A stretch of DNA of 64,000 nucleotides from Desulfobacula sp. (lineage in GTDB: Bacteria > Desulfobacterota > Desulfobacteria > Desulfobacterales > Desulfobacteraceae), in NCBI RefSeq assembly GCF_030145145.1, contig NZ_JAQYWD010000030.1, forward strand, positions 1 to 64,000. The letters are read 5' to 3'. This document shows positions 25,987-34,187 of this stretch, in pieces. Every line of letters begins with the position of its first letter. The first letter of the stretch is position 1. The notes beneath the pieces were generated by a model. The model had not been told where the DNA came from. It did no database searches and was given only the letters and a program-made list of their open reading frames with translations. Both the position numbers and the translations under genes were made by a program.

Positions 25987-26364
25987 TTAGGGCTGCACAC
26001 CGACATTTCTTGTGGCAATAATATGGCAGGGAACCCCTGCCGGATTTTCAATCAGACGATCACCAATGGTTACTGGTGCCTTAACCCTCTTGTGCTGAAT
26101 GATATCCATTACCTCAAATATTTTACCCAATGGAATGGCGGTGTCTGTTCTGACACTGACAAGTTCAAAATCACCCTGTTCAACAACGATACTGGAAGCA
26201 ATGGTCCGCATGGGATTGACAATTTCCTGTTCTACCCACGCAATGCCTTTGTCACAGGTGCATCCGCTCACCTCCAGGACTTTTAATGCAGGGGTTTCTT
26301 CAATCAGGGCCTCTACCTGGCAACCATTGGGACAGACGATACACACCAGTTCTTTTTTTAACAT
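25987..26364 (-). CDS. DUF1667 protein (Cys-rich partner of GlpA/B-type dehydrogenases)
   Basis: 125 residues with cysteines C8, C11, C15 (CIVCPNGC) and C35, C37 (GCTCDKG), the expected pattern of DUF1667 proteins. In many bacteria, for example beside glpK in Thermotoga, the gene follows a GlpA-type and a small flavoprotein gene, as here. It probably binds an iron-sulfur cluster and passes electrons on. Its ATG overlaps the end of the flavoprotein gene by seven bases. Confidence 0.85.
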   Translation of the reverse strand: MLKKELVCIVCPNGCQVEALIEETPALKVLEVSGCTCDKGIAWVEQEIVNPMRTIASSIVVEQGDFELVSVRTDTAIPLGKIFEVMDIIQHKRVKAPVTIGDRLIENPAGVPCHIIATRNVGVQP

Positions 26365-27614
26365 TGAACACTCACCTCAAGTTTTTCTGCGGTTTCAATA
26401 TTCTTTGCCTTGACCTTCACCCGGATCATTTCAGCAGGGTGAAGCCTGACGATCTTTTTTCCGGCCACTTTCCGGCCCTTGTCTTTGATCATCACCACCC
26501 CATTGGCCATGGGCCGGGTGACTCTCAAGGATACGGTAAAATCGGTTTTCCCGCTGACCGTCTGGGGCAGAACATATCGAACATCCTGCTTTGCTTCAAT
26601 GGGAATTGAGGCACTGTCACGCACGGTTTTTTGCGTTACATACCGAACCGCACTCTGACCCACCAGGGCTGCTTCTTCTGAAACATGGTCCACAAGGTCA
26701 TGCACATGCAGCACATTGCCACAGGAAAAAATCCCCGGAACACTTGTCATGTAAGTATCATCCACGGTTGCACCGCTTGTTGTGGCCTCAAGATTCACGC
26801 CGGCACCGAGGGACAGCTCGTTTTCAGGGATCAAGCCCACAGACAGCAGCAGCGTGTCACAGGGAACAAATCGTTTTGTTGATTCAATCATTTGAAACGT
26901 TTCATCAACCGAGGCCACCGTCACCCCTGTGAGTCGGTCCGTTCCATGAAGTTCAAAAACAGAGGTGCTTAAAAACAAGGGAATGTCATAGTCGTTCAAA
27001 CATTGCTGAACATTTCTGGCAAGGCCACTGGGCGTTGGTAACAGCTCAAAGACAGCCGCAACGGTTGCCCCTTCCAGGGTCATTCTTCTGGCCATAATCA
27101 ATCCGATATCCCCTGATCCTAAAATAACGACGCGGTTTCCTATCTGTTTATTCTGGAGATTGATAAAGTTCTGGGCGGCTCCGGCCGTATAAACACCGGA
27201 CGGCCGTGTTCCGGGCAAGGATATGGCACCGGCAGTTCTTTCTCTGCACCCCATTGACAATATCACTGCACCGGCCTGGATTTTGACAAATCCCTCTTTC
27301 GAACTGACACTGATCTGTCTATTGTTATCCAAAGACAACACAATGGTTTCAAGCATGACCTCAATGCCCAGTTTATGGAATTCATCAATATAGCGTTGGG
27401 CATATTCCGGACCGGTCAAGGCCTCCCTAAATGTATGGAGTCCGAATCCGTCATGAATACATTGATTGAGTATCCCGCCAAGGATTTTATCCCTTTCAAT
27501 TAAAAGGATGTCTTTTAAGCCGTTTTTCCTGGCAGAGATGGCAGCCGCAAGACCTGCAGGGCCACCGCCAATGATGACCAGATCCCGTTTAATCACTTGC
27601 ATCTTATACAACAT
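26358..27614 (-). CDS. NAD(P)/FAD-dependent oxidoreductase (GlpB-position flavoprotein)
   Basis: 418 residues (possibly starting at the internal ATG four codons later). An N-terminal FAD fingerprint DLVIIGGGPAGLAAA (about 10-25) and a second dinucleotide fold NRVVILGSGDIGLIMARR (about 155-172) define a class of two-dinucleotide-domain flavoproteins; the FAD-ribose motif near the end reads GIFSCGNVLHVHD. The C-terminal about 90 residues are a small strand-rich domain. It sits between the GlpA-type gene and DUF1667 gene with short overlaps on both sides, so the three form one enzyme complex, probably oxidising a hydroxy compound and reducing NAD(P) or an electron carrier. Confidence 0.85.
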   Translation of the reverse strand: MLYKMQVIKRDLVIIGGGPAGLAAAISARKNGLKDILLIERDKILGGILNQCIHDGFGLHTFREALTGPEYAQRYIDEFHKLGIEVMLETIVLSLDNNRQISVSSKEGFVKIQAGAVILSMGCRERTAGAISLPGTRPSGVYTAGAAQNFINLQNKQIGNRVVILGSGDIGLIMARRMTLEGATVAAVFELLPTPSGLARNVQQCLNDYDIPLFLSTSVFELHGTDRLTGVTVASVDETFQMIESTKRFVPCDTLLLSVGLIPENELSLGAGVNLEATTSGATVDDTYMTSVPGIFSCGNVLHVHDLVDHVSEEAALVGQSAVRYVTQKTVRDSASIPIEAKQDVRYVLPQTVSGKTDFTVSLRVTRPMANGVVMIKDKGRKVAGKKIVRLHPAEMIRVKVKAKNIETAEKLEVSVQC

Positions 27615-29073
27615 CCTGACGCATTTTCCCTAGAAACAATTGGGAATCCTTGCTTTTGAGTAAAAAATCTTCAGGGTTATAACCAAATTCTTTTTCCAGG
27701 ATCTGGACGATCCTGGGCAGACAGAATCCCCCCTGGCACCGACCCATCATGGCCCTTGAACGATATTTGATACCATTGATGGTCTGCACACCCAAAGGAT
27801 TAGAAATGGCATCCAGCACTTCTTTTTTGGTGATCTGTTCACACCGGCAGACCACTTCTCCATAATCCGGATTCTGGGACACCAGATCCGCTTTTTGCTC
27901 GTCGGGTAATTGATGAAAATAACCGGCCATACCCGACCGGGTCCCCTCAAAGGTCTCTTTTCTTTTCAATGTCAGCAGCTTGGCAACCATATCCTTGACC
28001 ATCAGCGCAATTGCCGGTGACGATGTCAGACCGGGACTTTCAATTCCAACCAGGTTCACAAAACCAGTGACATCCTCCCGGCTTTCGATGACAAAATCCT
28101 CAAACCCGCCCTTTCCCGGTGACGTCTGCTTGGCACGCAATCCTGAAAAACTCCGGATAAAATCAGCGGTTTTTAAATCCGGTAACAATTCATGTCCTTC
28201 TTTTCTCAACAAGGCCATAATACGGGCAGTACAGGCATAATCCTCGGGATCATCCTGGTATTCATTGCTGGGTCCGATCAGGATATTACCGGAAACCGTA
28301 TTGGTCAAATGGATGCCCAACCCGGCTTTTCCCTTATGGGGTGCGGGATACACCAGAACTTTCAAACTGCCGTCCAGTCGTTTGTCCAGAATCAGATATT
28401 CCCCCCGACAGGGATAAATTTTATAGTCATTTATTCCCAGCATGGCACAGATATCTGCCGAATAAAGACCGGCAGAATTGATCAGTACCCGGGATTGAAA
28501 CCGCTTGCCCGACGCAGTGACATCAAACCCGTCCCCCTGCTTGCTCAAGGCGGTTACCCTATGGCCCAGATAAAAATGACAACCGTTTGCGTAGGCGTTT
28601 TCCGCCAGGGCAATGGTCAAAGAATACGGGCAGATAATCCCGGTGGAGGGAGAATGAAGTGCTTTTATGCCACCGACATTGGGTTGAATTTTTCTCATGG
28701 CATCAGTGTCTAATATGGCAAGGTCTGGAACGCCGTTTGCCTGGCCCTGTTCCTTGAGTATATAAAGGCTTTTGACCTCTTCTTCATCCTGGGCCACTGT
28801 CAATTTTCCCAGATAATTCATCTTTACCTTTAAATCATTGCAAAGATCCGCCATCAAAGAATTTCCCAGCACATCCAACCGGGCCCTTAAGGTCCCCGGT
28901 TTATAGTGTATCCCGGAATGCAGCACCCCGCTGTTTCTTGAACTGGTCCCCATGGAAACATCCAGTTCTTTTTCAATGACAGCGACACGTATCGAGTATT
29001 TGGACAATTCCCTGGCAATGGCATTTCCCACAACACCTGCGCCAATGATTATCACATCATATTGATTTTCCAT
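27604..29073 (-). CDS. GlpA/LhgO-type FAD dehydrogenase with BFD-like [2Fe-2S] domain
   Basis: 489 residues. Residues 1-370 are a DAO-fold flavoprotein: DVIIIGAGVVGNAIAREL at the start, then TSSRNSGVLHSGIHY, the flavin-contact motif shared by glycerol-3-phosphate dehydrogenase and L-2-hydroxyglutarate oxidase. The C-terminal domain (about 405-460) has CRCEQITKKE and RCQGGFC, the four cysteines of a BFD-type [2Fe-2S] cluster. Substrate is an alpha-hydroxy compound; which one cannot be decided, glycerol-3-phosphate and 2-hydroxy acids being the known choices. The next genes in the operon encode its flavoprotein and DUF1667 partners; upstream is 4-hydroxybutyryl-CoA dehydratase. Confidence 0.85.
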   Translation of the reverse strand: MENQYDVIIIGAGVVGNAIARELSKYSIRVAVIEKELDVSMGTSSRNSGVLHSGIHYKPGTLRARLDVLGNSLMADLCNDLKVKMNYLGKLTVAQDEEEVKSLYILKEQGQANGVPDLAILDTDAMRKIQPNVGGIKALHSPSTGIICPYSLTIALAENAYANGCHFYLGHRVTALSKQGDGFDVTASGKRFQSRVLINSAGLYSADICAMLGINDYKIYPCRGEYLILDKRLDGSLKVLVYPAPHKGKAGLGIHLTNTVSGNILIGPSNEYQDDPEDYACTARIMALLRKEGHELLPDLKTADFIRSFSGLRAKQTSPGKGGFEDFVIESREDVTGFVNLVGIESPGLTSSPAIALMVKDMVAKLLTLKRKETFEGTRSGMAGYFHQLPDEQKADLVSQNPDYGEVVCRCEQITKKEVLDAISNPLGVQTINGIKYRSRAMMGRCQGGFCLPRIVQILEKEFGYNPEDFLLKSKDSQLFLGKMRQDVV

Positions 29074-29144
29074 TGAATGCCATCTAACCCTTTTGCGAAG
29101 GCTGATAAACTTTGTTTACCAGCCTTTTTATATGATAACAAGCC

Positions 29145-30581
29145 TTAGCCTTCAATGCCGGCAAGACGTTTGGCCGCTCGCTTTTTGCTTTCAAGATCGC
29201 TTTCCCTGAGAATTGTAACCCGGTGGGCTTCGGGTGACCCCCCCCCGTGAATATCGGAAATGGTGTCGGCAGACTCCATTGCCATCTTTTCCACGAGCCG
29301 GAACATTCTGATTCTATTTTCCACAGGAATCCCTTCAACCGCTTGAAAATATCGCTTCAATACAGGACCGATTTCAGGATGATCAAAATCCCTGTCCGAA
29401 GGCATGTCCGCAACAAAGCCACCCACGATATCAATCATTAAGCGGATACATTCACTCAATTCTTTACCCTCATGAATCTTTGAAGCATTGGACAGGATAG
29501 TATCGATAAAATAAGCCCCGGAAGCCTCTTTCTTGCCTTCATAGGATGACGCAAGGCAGCATCCGTATAATGTTTCAGCCCGGTATATCATATCAATCAC
29601 TTTTTGTTTATGATGGGCAACTTTGGATGTCCCGTTATAGTCCATCAATGTCAATGCGGCACCAATCATACAGTCGATTTTTCCGGCTTTGCATCCGCCA
29701 TGGCTCTGCCTGTGGAAAGAAGAGAATCGAATCACCATCTGCACGGCAAATTCCGTTTCTCCATTCAGGAACACCCTGTGATTGGGGATGAACACTTTGT
29801 CAAATATCAATGTGGGACAATTTTTTGAGTATCGGATGTTTCCACAGTCCACGCCCTCAATCTCACGGCTATCCAGGCTTGAACGACCCACTACATGGAT
29901 GAGGCCCGGGGTATCCGCTGGAATGGCAAAGGCAACGGCATAATCCTCATCTCCCTTTTTAAACGCTCTGGTAGGCAATACGATAATTTCATGGGATGAA
30001 AGTGATCCTGTCTGGTGAACCTTTGCACCACTGACAACAATTCCGTCAGGTCTTCGTTCAACGATTTTCAGATACATCTCATCATCTGCCTGCTGGGTCG
30101 GCCCCTTGGAACGATCCCCTTTCAAATCGGTCACACCGGCATTGGCGGTGAGGTCGTTTTTCTGCATATAGGTTAAAAATTCAAGAAAATTCTGATAATA
30201 GGGGGTCCCGTATTTCTGATCCACATCATAGGTGACAATTGACAGTGCTGAAAGACAGTCAAGGCCGGTACATCTCTGGTGGCATGTGCCCACATGGTTG
30301 GCAATGGCTCTGTTCAATTTGACCCTGTGGACAAGATCATCAATTGATCCGGGCGGGAGTGTGAAACGGTTGACCGGCTCATCAATCAAGGGACTCGTGG
30401 TGACGGCCAGATCACGATATTCATCCATTTCAGCCACTTCGTATGTCGCACCGGTTGCTTCGATACCGGCCCGGAGTCTTGGATTGTCAACAACATTGTT
30501 AATTCTCTCGCCCCCCATATAAACAACCGGATTCAATTTTCTCAATGATTCAATATACTCATCCTTTGTCATCAGTCCCAT
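29145..30581 (-). CDS. abfD: 4-Hydroxybutyryl-CoA dehydratase/vinylacetyl-CoA isomerase
   Basis: 478 residues of the flavin and [4Fe-4S] enzyme that turns 4-hydroxybutyryl-CoA into crotonyl-CoA. The cluster ligands are all at the expected places: C100 and C104 in GTCHQRCTG, H290 and C297 in FHRQSHGGC (Clostridium aminobutyricum: C99, C103, H292, C299). Other family marks are the start LRKLNPVVYMGGERI and the flavin region KVHQTGSLSSHEIIVLPT. It is soluble and a homotetramer in studied cases. Start ATG has AAAGGAAA upstream. It is the first gene of the minus-strand operon ending with DUF1667 and implies a C4 hydroxy acid as an intermediate of the pathway. Confidence 0.9.
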   Translation of the reverse strand: MGLMTKDEYIESLRKLNPVVYMGGERINNVVDNPRLRAGIEATGATYEVAEMDEYRDLAVTTSPLIDEPVNRFTLPPGSIDDLVHRVKLNRAIANHVGTCHQRCTGLDCLSALSIVTYDVDQKYGTPYYQNFLEFLTYMQKNDLTANAGVTDLKGDRSKGPTQQADDEMYLKIVERRPDGIVVSGAKVHQTGSLSSHEIIVLPTRAFKKGDEDYAVAFAIPADTPGLIHVVGRSSLDSREIEGVDCGNIRYSKNCPTLIFDKVFIPNHRVFLNGETEFAVQMVIRFSSFHRQSHGGCKAGKIDCMIGAALTLMDYNGTSKVAHHKQKVIDMIYRAETLYGCCLASSYEGKKEASGAYFIDTILSNASKIHEGKELSECIRLMIDIVGGFVADMPSDRDFDHPEIGPVLKRYFQAVEGIPVENRIRMFRLVEKMAMESADTISDIHGGGSPEAHRVTILRESDLESKKRAAKRLAGIEG

Positions 30582-31048
30582 AATAATTTCCTTTCTTTAA
30601 AAATTAACAAACAAATTTCATCCAATATGGAATTAAGTGATCTTGATAGAATATTTAATATCAAGCAGGGAGGTTTAGTTGAGTAATAAAGATAAAGAAA
30701 TTAAATTTATTACAAATTCATTCCATCTTTAATTTAAAATAAAATAAACATCACAGCCAAAATGAATGTAATGTCTTTCTAAATAATACTTAAATTTCAC
30801 AAACCCACTATTGTACACTATCCATACGCAAATTTTCCCATGAATCAAACAAAAATCGCTGAAAACGATATTTGTTTTTTTGATGCATATTTTTATAACT
30901 ATAAACAAAAATCTTATTTTTTTTACTTTTAGTCCATATAATTTTGGGTATTTTTAAAATATATATGGCCATCTTGTCAAGCACTTTTATAAGCGATTGA
31001 TATAACGACAAAAACAATCCCATCACAAGCATACCTTATAATTTTTTA
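30582..31048. other. AT-rich intergenic region between divergent genes
   Basis: Nothing coding is supported; a 74-codon minus-strand frame at 30808-31032 is Lys/Tyr/Phe-rich from base composition. A minus-strand TTGACA at 30979-30974, followed by AT-rich DNA, could be a distant promoter of the dehydratase operon, with a leader of nearly 400 bases. Confidence 0.35.
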
Positions 31049-31077
31049 TTGACATAACAACTTATTTTTTTTAGGAT
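31049..31077 (+). promoter_or_regulatory. Promoter of the SucCD-like operon
   Basis: TTGACA at 31049-31054, 17-base spacer, TAGGAT at 31072-31077. The start would be near 31084, about 60 bases before the first gene, whose ATG follows AACAGGAA. Confidence 0.6.
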
Positions 31078-31144
31078 TTCTGCCTTGAATATTCAAAAAA
31101 CCTATAAAAAAAATTCATAAATTTGAATTTAACAGGAATTTATT

Positions 31145-32278
31145 ATGAGATTACACGAATATGAAGGCGCAGCTATTTTTGAAAAATTCGGTATCCCCGT
31201 TCCAAGGAGAGGGGTTGTAAGAACCGTGGAAGGCGCTTTAAGGATTGCAGATGAAATTGGTTTTCCGGTTGTCCTTAAATCACAGGTTCTTGTTGGCGGA
31301 CGCGGATTGGCCGGGGGAATCAAGACGGCAGAATCATCTGATGAGCTCGAAAAAAGCGCAGATGACCTGTTGAATATGGAAATAAAAGGACTGCCGGTCA
31401 AAGAACTGATGATCAGTGAACGCGTAAAAATTGCAAAAGAACTTTACATGGGGATCACCATTGATGGGTATTCCGGAAAACCAGTGGCTGTTGTCAGCAC
31501 TGAGGGGGGGGTTCTTATTGAAGAAACGGCAAAACACTCGCCCGAGAAAATCGCCTCTGTAAAAATCGATCCCAAACTAGGATTTTACCCTTACCAGGCG
31601 CAAAAACTGCTGCGACAGCTGGGCCTGGCACCGAAACCATTAACCGCCTGTTCCGATATTCTGGTGCGCCTGTATAAAGTATTTGAAAAGTATGAAGCAA
31701 TCATTGTCGAAATAAACCCCCTGGTCATTCTGGAAAACGGCGGTCTCATGGCCGTTGATGCCGTTCTTGAAATTGATGATTCAGCCCTGTTCAGACTCAA
31801 GAAATCCCTTTCACTGCCCACGGATAATCGGCTGGGAAATTCACTTGAAAACAAGGGAAAAGAAATCGGGGTAACCTATGTTGATCTTGACGGCGATATT
31901 GGATTAATTTCTTCCGGGGCAGGCCTGGGTATGGCATCAATGGATATCATTGGAAACAAATTAAACCCGGCAAACTTCCTTGAAACAGGCGGGGGTATCA
32001 CGGCCGATCTGCTCTACAAATGCATGGAATTGATATTGATGAAAGATCTAAAGGCCATCTTCATCAATATATATGGTGGCATCAATCCAATCCATGAAGG
32101 GGCCAAAGGGATTGTCAAATACATCAAAGATCATCATTTGACCCTGCCCATTGTTGCAAAGGCCCTGGGGAATCACCAGGAAGAAACATGGGAAATTTTA
32201 AGATCCGGTGGTGTTCACGTCGTGACCCAGGCGGCGACTGAAACAGCCGTTGACAAGCTGATTGATCTGTTAAAATAG
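31145..32278 (+). CDS. ADP-forming acyl-CoA ligase beta subunit (SucC-like)
   Basis: 377 residues, close in length to E. coli SucC (388). ATP-grasp domain with KSQVLVGGRGLAGGIK and VEINPLVI, and the C-terminal ligase-CoA domain with SSGAGLGMASMDI and ANFLETGGGITAD. The C4-acid and phosphohistidine loop differs from succinyl-CoA synthetases: the usual NIFGGI followed by (V/M)RCD is here NIYGGINPIHE, and the next VRLxGxN is AKALGNHQ. This suggests an acid other than succinate, or a changed mechanism. It pairs with the alpha subunit 59 bases downstream. Given the 4-hydroxybutyryl-CoA dehydratase gene divergent to it, a role as acid activator for that pathway is attractive but not shown. Confidence 0.8.
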   Translation: MRLHEYEGAAIFEKFGIPVPRRGVVRTVEGALRIADEIGFPVVLKSQVLVGGRGLAGGIKTAESSDELEKSADDLLNMEIKGLPVKELMISERVKIAKELYMGITIDGYSGKPVAVVSTEGGVLIEETAKHSPEKIASVKIDPKLGFYPYQAQKLLRQLGLAPKPLTACSDILVRLYKVFEKYEAIIVEINPLVILENGGLMAVDAVLEIDDSALFRLKKSLSLPTDNRLGNSLENKGKEIGVTYVDLDGDIGLISSGAGLGMASMDIIGNKLNPANFLETGGGITADLLYKCMELILMKDLKAIFINIYGGINPIHEGAKGIVKYIKDHHLTLPIVAKALGNHQEETWEILRSGGVHVVTQAATETAVDKLIDLLK

Positions 32279-32337
32279 TATCAACTGCCTGTTCTCAACA
32301 AATAATTTAAAAAAGACCGTTAAACATAGAGGTAACA

Positions 32338-33210
32338 ATGAGTATTCTTCTTAATGATGATACCCGCGTGATTGTACAGGGGATAACTGGAAAAATTGGC
32401 AGCGTTCAAACCAAATGGATGCTGGAATACGGAACAAAAATTGTCGGTGGCGTGACCCCGGGCAAAGGTGGGCAGACGGTTGAAGGCCTGCCTGTTTTCA
32501 ATTATGTGGATGATGCGGTGAAAGAGACCGGGGCAAACGCATCGGTCTTCTTTGTTCCCGCCATATTTGTTCTGGATGCTTTTTTAGAAACCGTTGATGC
32601 CGGCATTGACTTGATTGTTATTGTACCCGAACATATCCCGGTACACGATGCCATGAAAATGCGGGATTATGCCAAAGATAAAGGAACTCTCGCGTTAGGT
32701 CCCACAACACCGGGCATCCTGTCTCCTGGAAAAGGAAAAATGGGCATTATGCCGGCGTCCCTGTTTGCACCGGGTCGGGTGGGGGTCATTTCAAGATCCG
32801 GCACCCTGTCCTATGAATTTGCCGGTATCCTTTCTGAAAAAAACATCGGGCAAAGCACGGTTGTGGGCATGGGAGCGGATCCAGTGGTACTCTGCAACCT
32901 GCCGGAAATTCTGGAAATGTTTGAAAATGATGCAGATACGGATGCGGTGATCATTGTGGGTGAAGTGGGCGGAGAACAGGAAGAAAAAGCTGCTGATTTT
33001 ATTGCCCATAACATGAAAAAGCCCATTGCATCTTATATTGCCGGTCGATTTTCCCCCCAGGGCAAAAAAATGGGGCATGCCGGTGCCATTGTCCGGGGAT
33101 CAGCCGGCACCTATGACGGTAAAATTGAGGCGTTTAAAAAAGCCGGCGTCACCGTCCTTGAATCCCCTGTTCATGTGAATGCCTGGGCGGAAAAGCATCA
33201 CTTAAGATAA
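32338..33210 (+). CDS. ADP-forming acyl-CoA ligase alpha subunit (SucD-like)
   Basis: 290 residues. The CoA-binding Rossmann start IVQGITGKIGSVQTKWMLEYG and the active phosphohistidine in KKMGHAGAIVRGSAGTYDGK are intact, so phosphate transfer should work. The glycine-rich CoA loop that reads GPNCPG in E. coli SucD is GPTTPG here, and the stretch GADPVVLCNLPEILEMFE differs from GGDPIPGxxFIDIL. The changes go together with those in the beta subunit. Operon partner of the preceding gene; the next gene faces the other way. Confidence 0.8.
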   Translation: MSILLNDDTRVIVQGITGKIGSVQTKWMLEYGTKIVGGVTPGKGGQTVEGLPVFNYVDDAVKETGANASVFFVPAIFVLDAFLETVDAGIDLIVIVPEHIPVHDAMKMRDYAKDKGTLALGPTTPGILSPGKGKMGIMPASLFAPGRVGVISRSGTLSYEFAGILSEKNIGQSTVVGMGADPVVLCNLPEILEMFENDADTDAVIIVGEVGGEQEEKAADFIAHNMKKPIASYIAGRFSPQGKKMGHAGAIVRGSAGTYDGKIEAFKKAGVTVLESPVHVNAWAEKHHLR

Positions 33211-33255
33211 ACGATTCAGCCATTTTTGTCTCTTGAAAAAGCGGTATGATCGTTT

Positions 33256-33582
33256 TCAGGGAGACCATAAATACGCTTCAAGATCAATGGTATGATTTTT
33301 TGAAAAAACAATGCCTTCTGATTGAAGAAGTGCCTTTTGAAGTTCATATCCCTGGTCCGGTCTCAGGGATATTTTTCCCTTTGAATTGACCACACGGTGC
33401 CAGGGCAGATCATATTTTCTGGACATTGAATGCAGAAACCGTGAAATCTGCCGGGCACCGCCGGGGTTTCCTGCAAGGGCAGCTATCCAGCCATAGGTCA
33501 TTACCTTGCCTTTTGGGATATGTTGAATAATATGAACTGCTTTTTGTGCGAAGGGAGTCATCATGAGCCTCAATATTGACAT
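33256..33582 (-). CDS. atl: Alkyltransferase-like DNA repair protein (ATL)
   Basis: 108 residues covering only the DNA-binding C-terminal domain of O6-alkylguanine transferases. The helix-turn-helix and arginine finger (GGARQISRFLHSM) are present, but the active-site Pro-Cys-His-Arg-Val is PWHRV at residues 60-64, Trp replacing the alkyl-accepting Cys, exactly as in E. coli YbaZ. Such proteins cannot remove the alkyl group; they bind and bend alkylated DNA and pass it to nucleotide excision repair. Converges with the SucD-like gene with a 45-base gap. Confidence 0.9.
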   Translation of the reverse strand: MSILRLMMTPFAQKAVHIIQHIPKGKVMTYGWIAALAGNPGGARQISRFLHSMSRKYDLPWHRVVNSKGKISLRPDQGYELQKALLQSEGIVFSKNHTIDLEAYLWSP

Positions 33583-33692
33583 CTGTTATTTTTTCAACTC
33601 TCGTATGGTTGCTTTAAGAACCCCTATCTTTGAAAACAAGGTTACATTGTTTAACCATTTTTAAATGGTTTTTTCAAATCTTCAGCCGGTGC

Positions 33693-34049
33693 TTATACCC
33701 ATAGGGAATGTTCAATTTGTCCATCCGTTTCCGGTTTGACTTCCCTGATTTTTACCCCGCCATGGGTCATTCGCCGGTCCAGGGAGGTTTCAATCTGTCT
33801 TTCAACCAAGTCTTTCAGAACATTCGTGGTTTTATAGGTATCTAAAAGCCACATCGGATCTCTCGGAAGATATCTGTGGCGTTTTAAAGGGGCATCCGGA
33901 GCAATAATCATGGCCCGCTCAATAAGATTTTGTAATTCTCTTACATTGCCGGGCCAGGAATAGGTTTTCAGTCTTTCCATGGCATTTTCAGATAATCGAG
34001 GGGTTTTGGAAAAATTCATTAAGATAGATATAATCGCTTTTTTTTGCAA
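33693..34049 (-). pseudogene. Remnant of a sigma-54-dependent activator
   Basis: About 119 codons. The phrase LSENAMERLKTYSWPGNVRELQNLIERAMIIAPD is the end of the AAA+ domain of NtrC-type activators, but the nucleotide-binding part upstream is missing and the normal Fis-type HTH at the C-terminus is not seen; the tail (RQIETSLDRRMTHGGVKIREV) is not a known HTH. The N-terminal side dissolves into frames full of stops. It sits between the ATL gene and the dehalogenase gene and could be what is left of the dehalogenase's former regulator; that link is a guess. Confidence 0.7.
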
Positions 34050-34187
34050 GGAAAAGCAGGTGAAGAGATTTCATTTTTTCCAATTATTTAATTTTACATT
34101 TTTTTTAAATTTGGTACAATACTTGCTTTTAAGAAAACCGTCAAAACAAGTCAGCAATTTACTTCACGTTCAAAAGGAGACTTTTAC

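Noticed and set aside
30808-31032. 74-codon minus-strand open frame before the dehydratase gene
   Set aside because: Lys/Tyr/Phe-rich from AT bias, no motif and no ribosome binding site.
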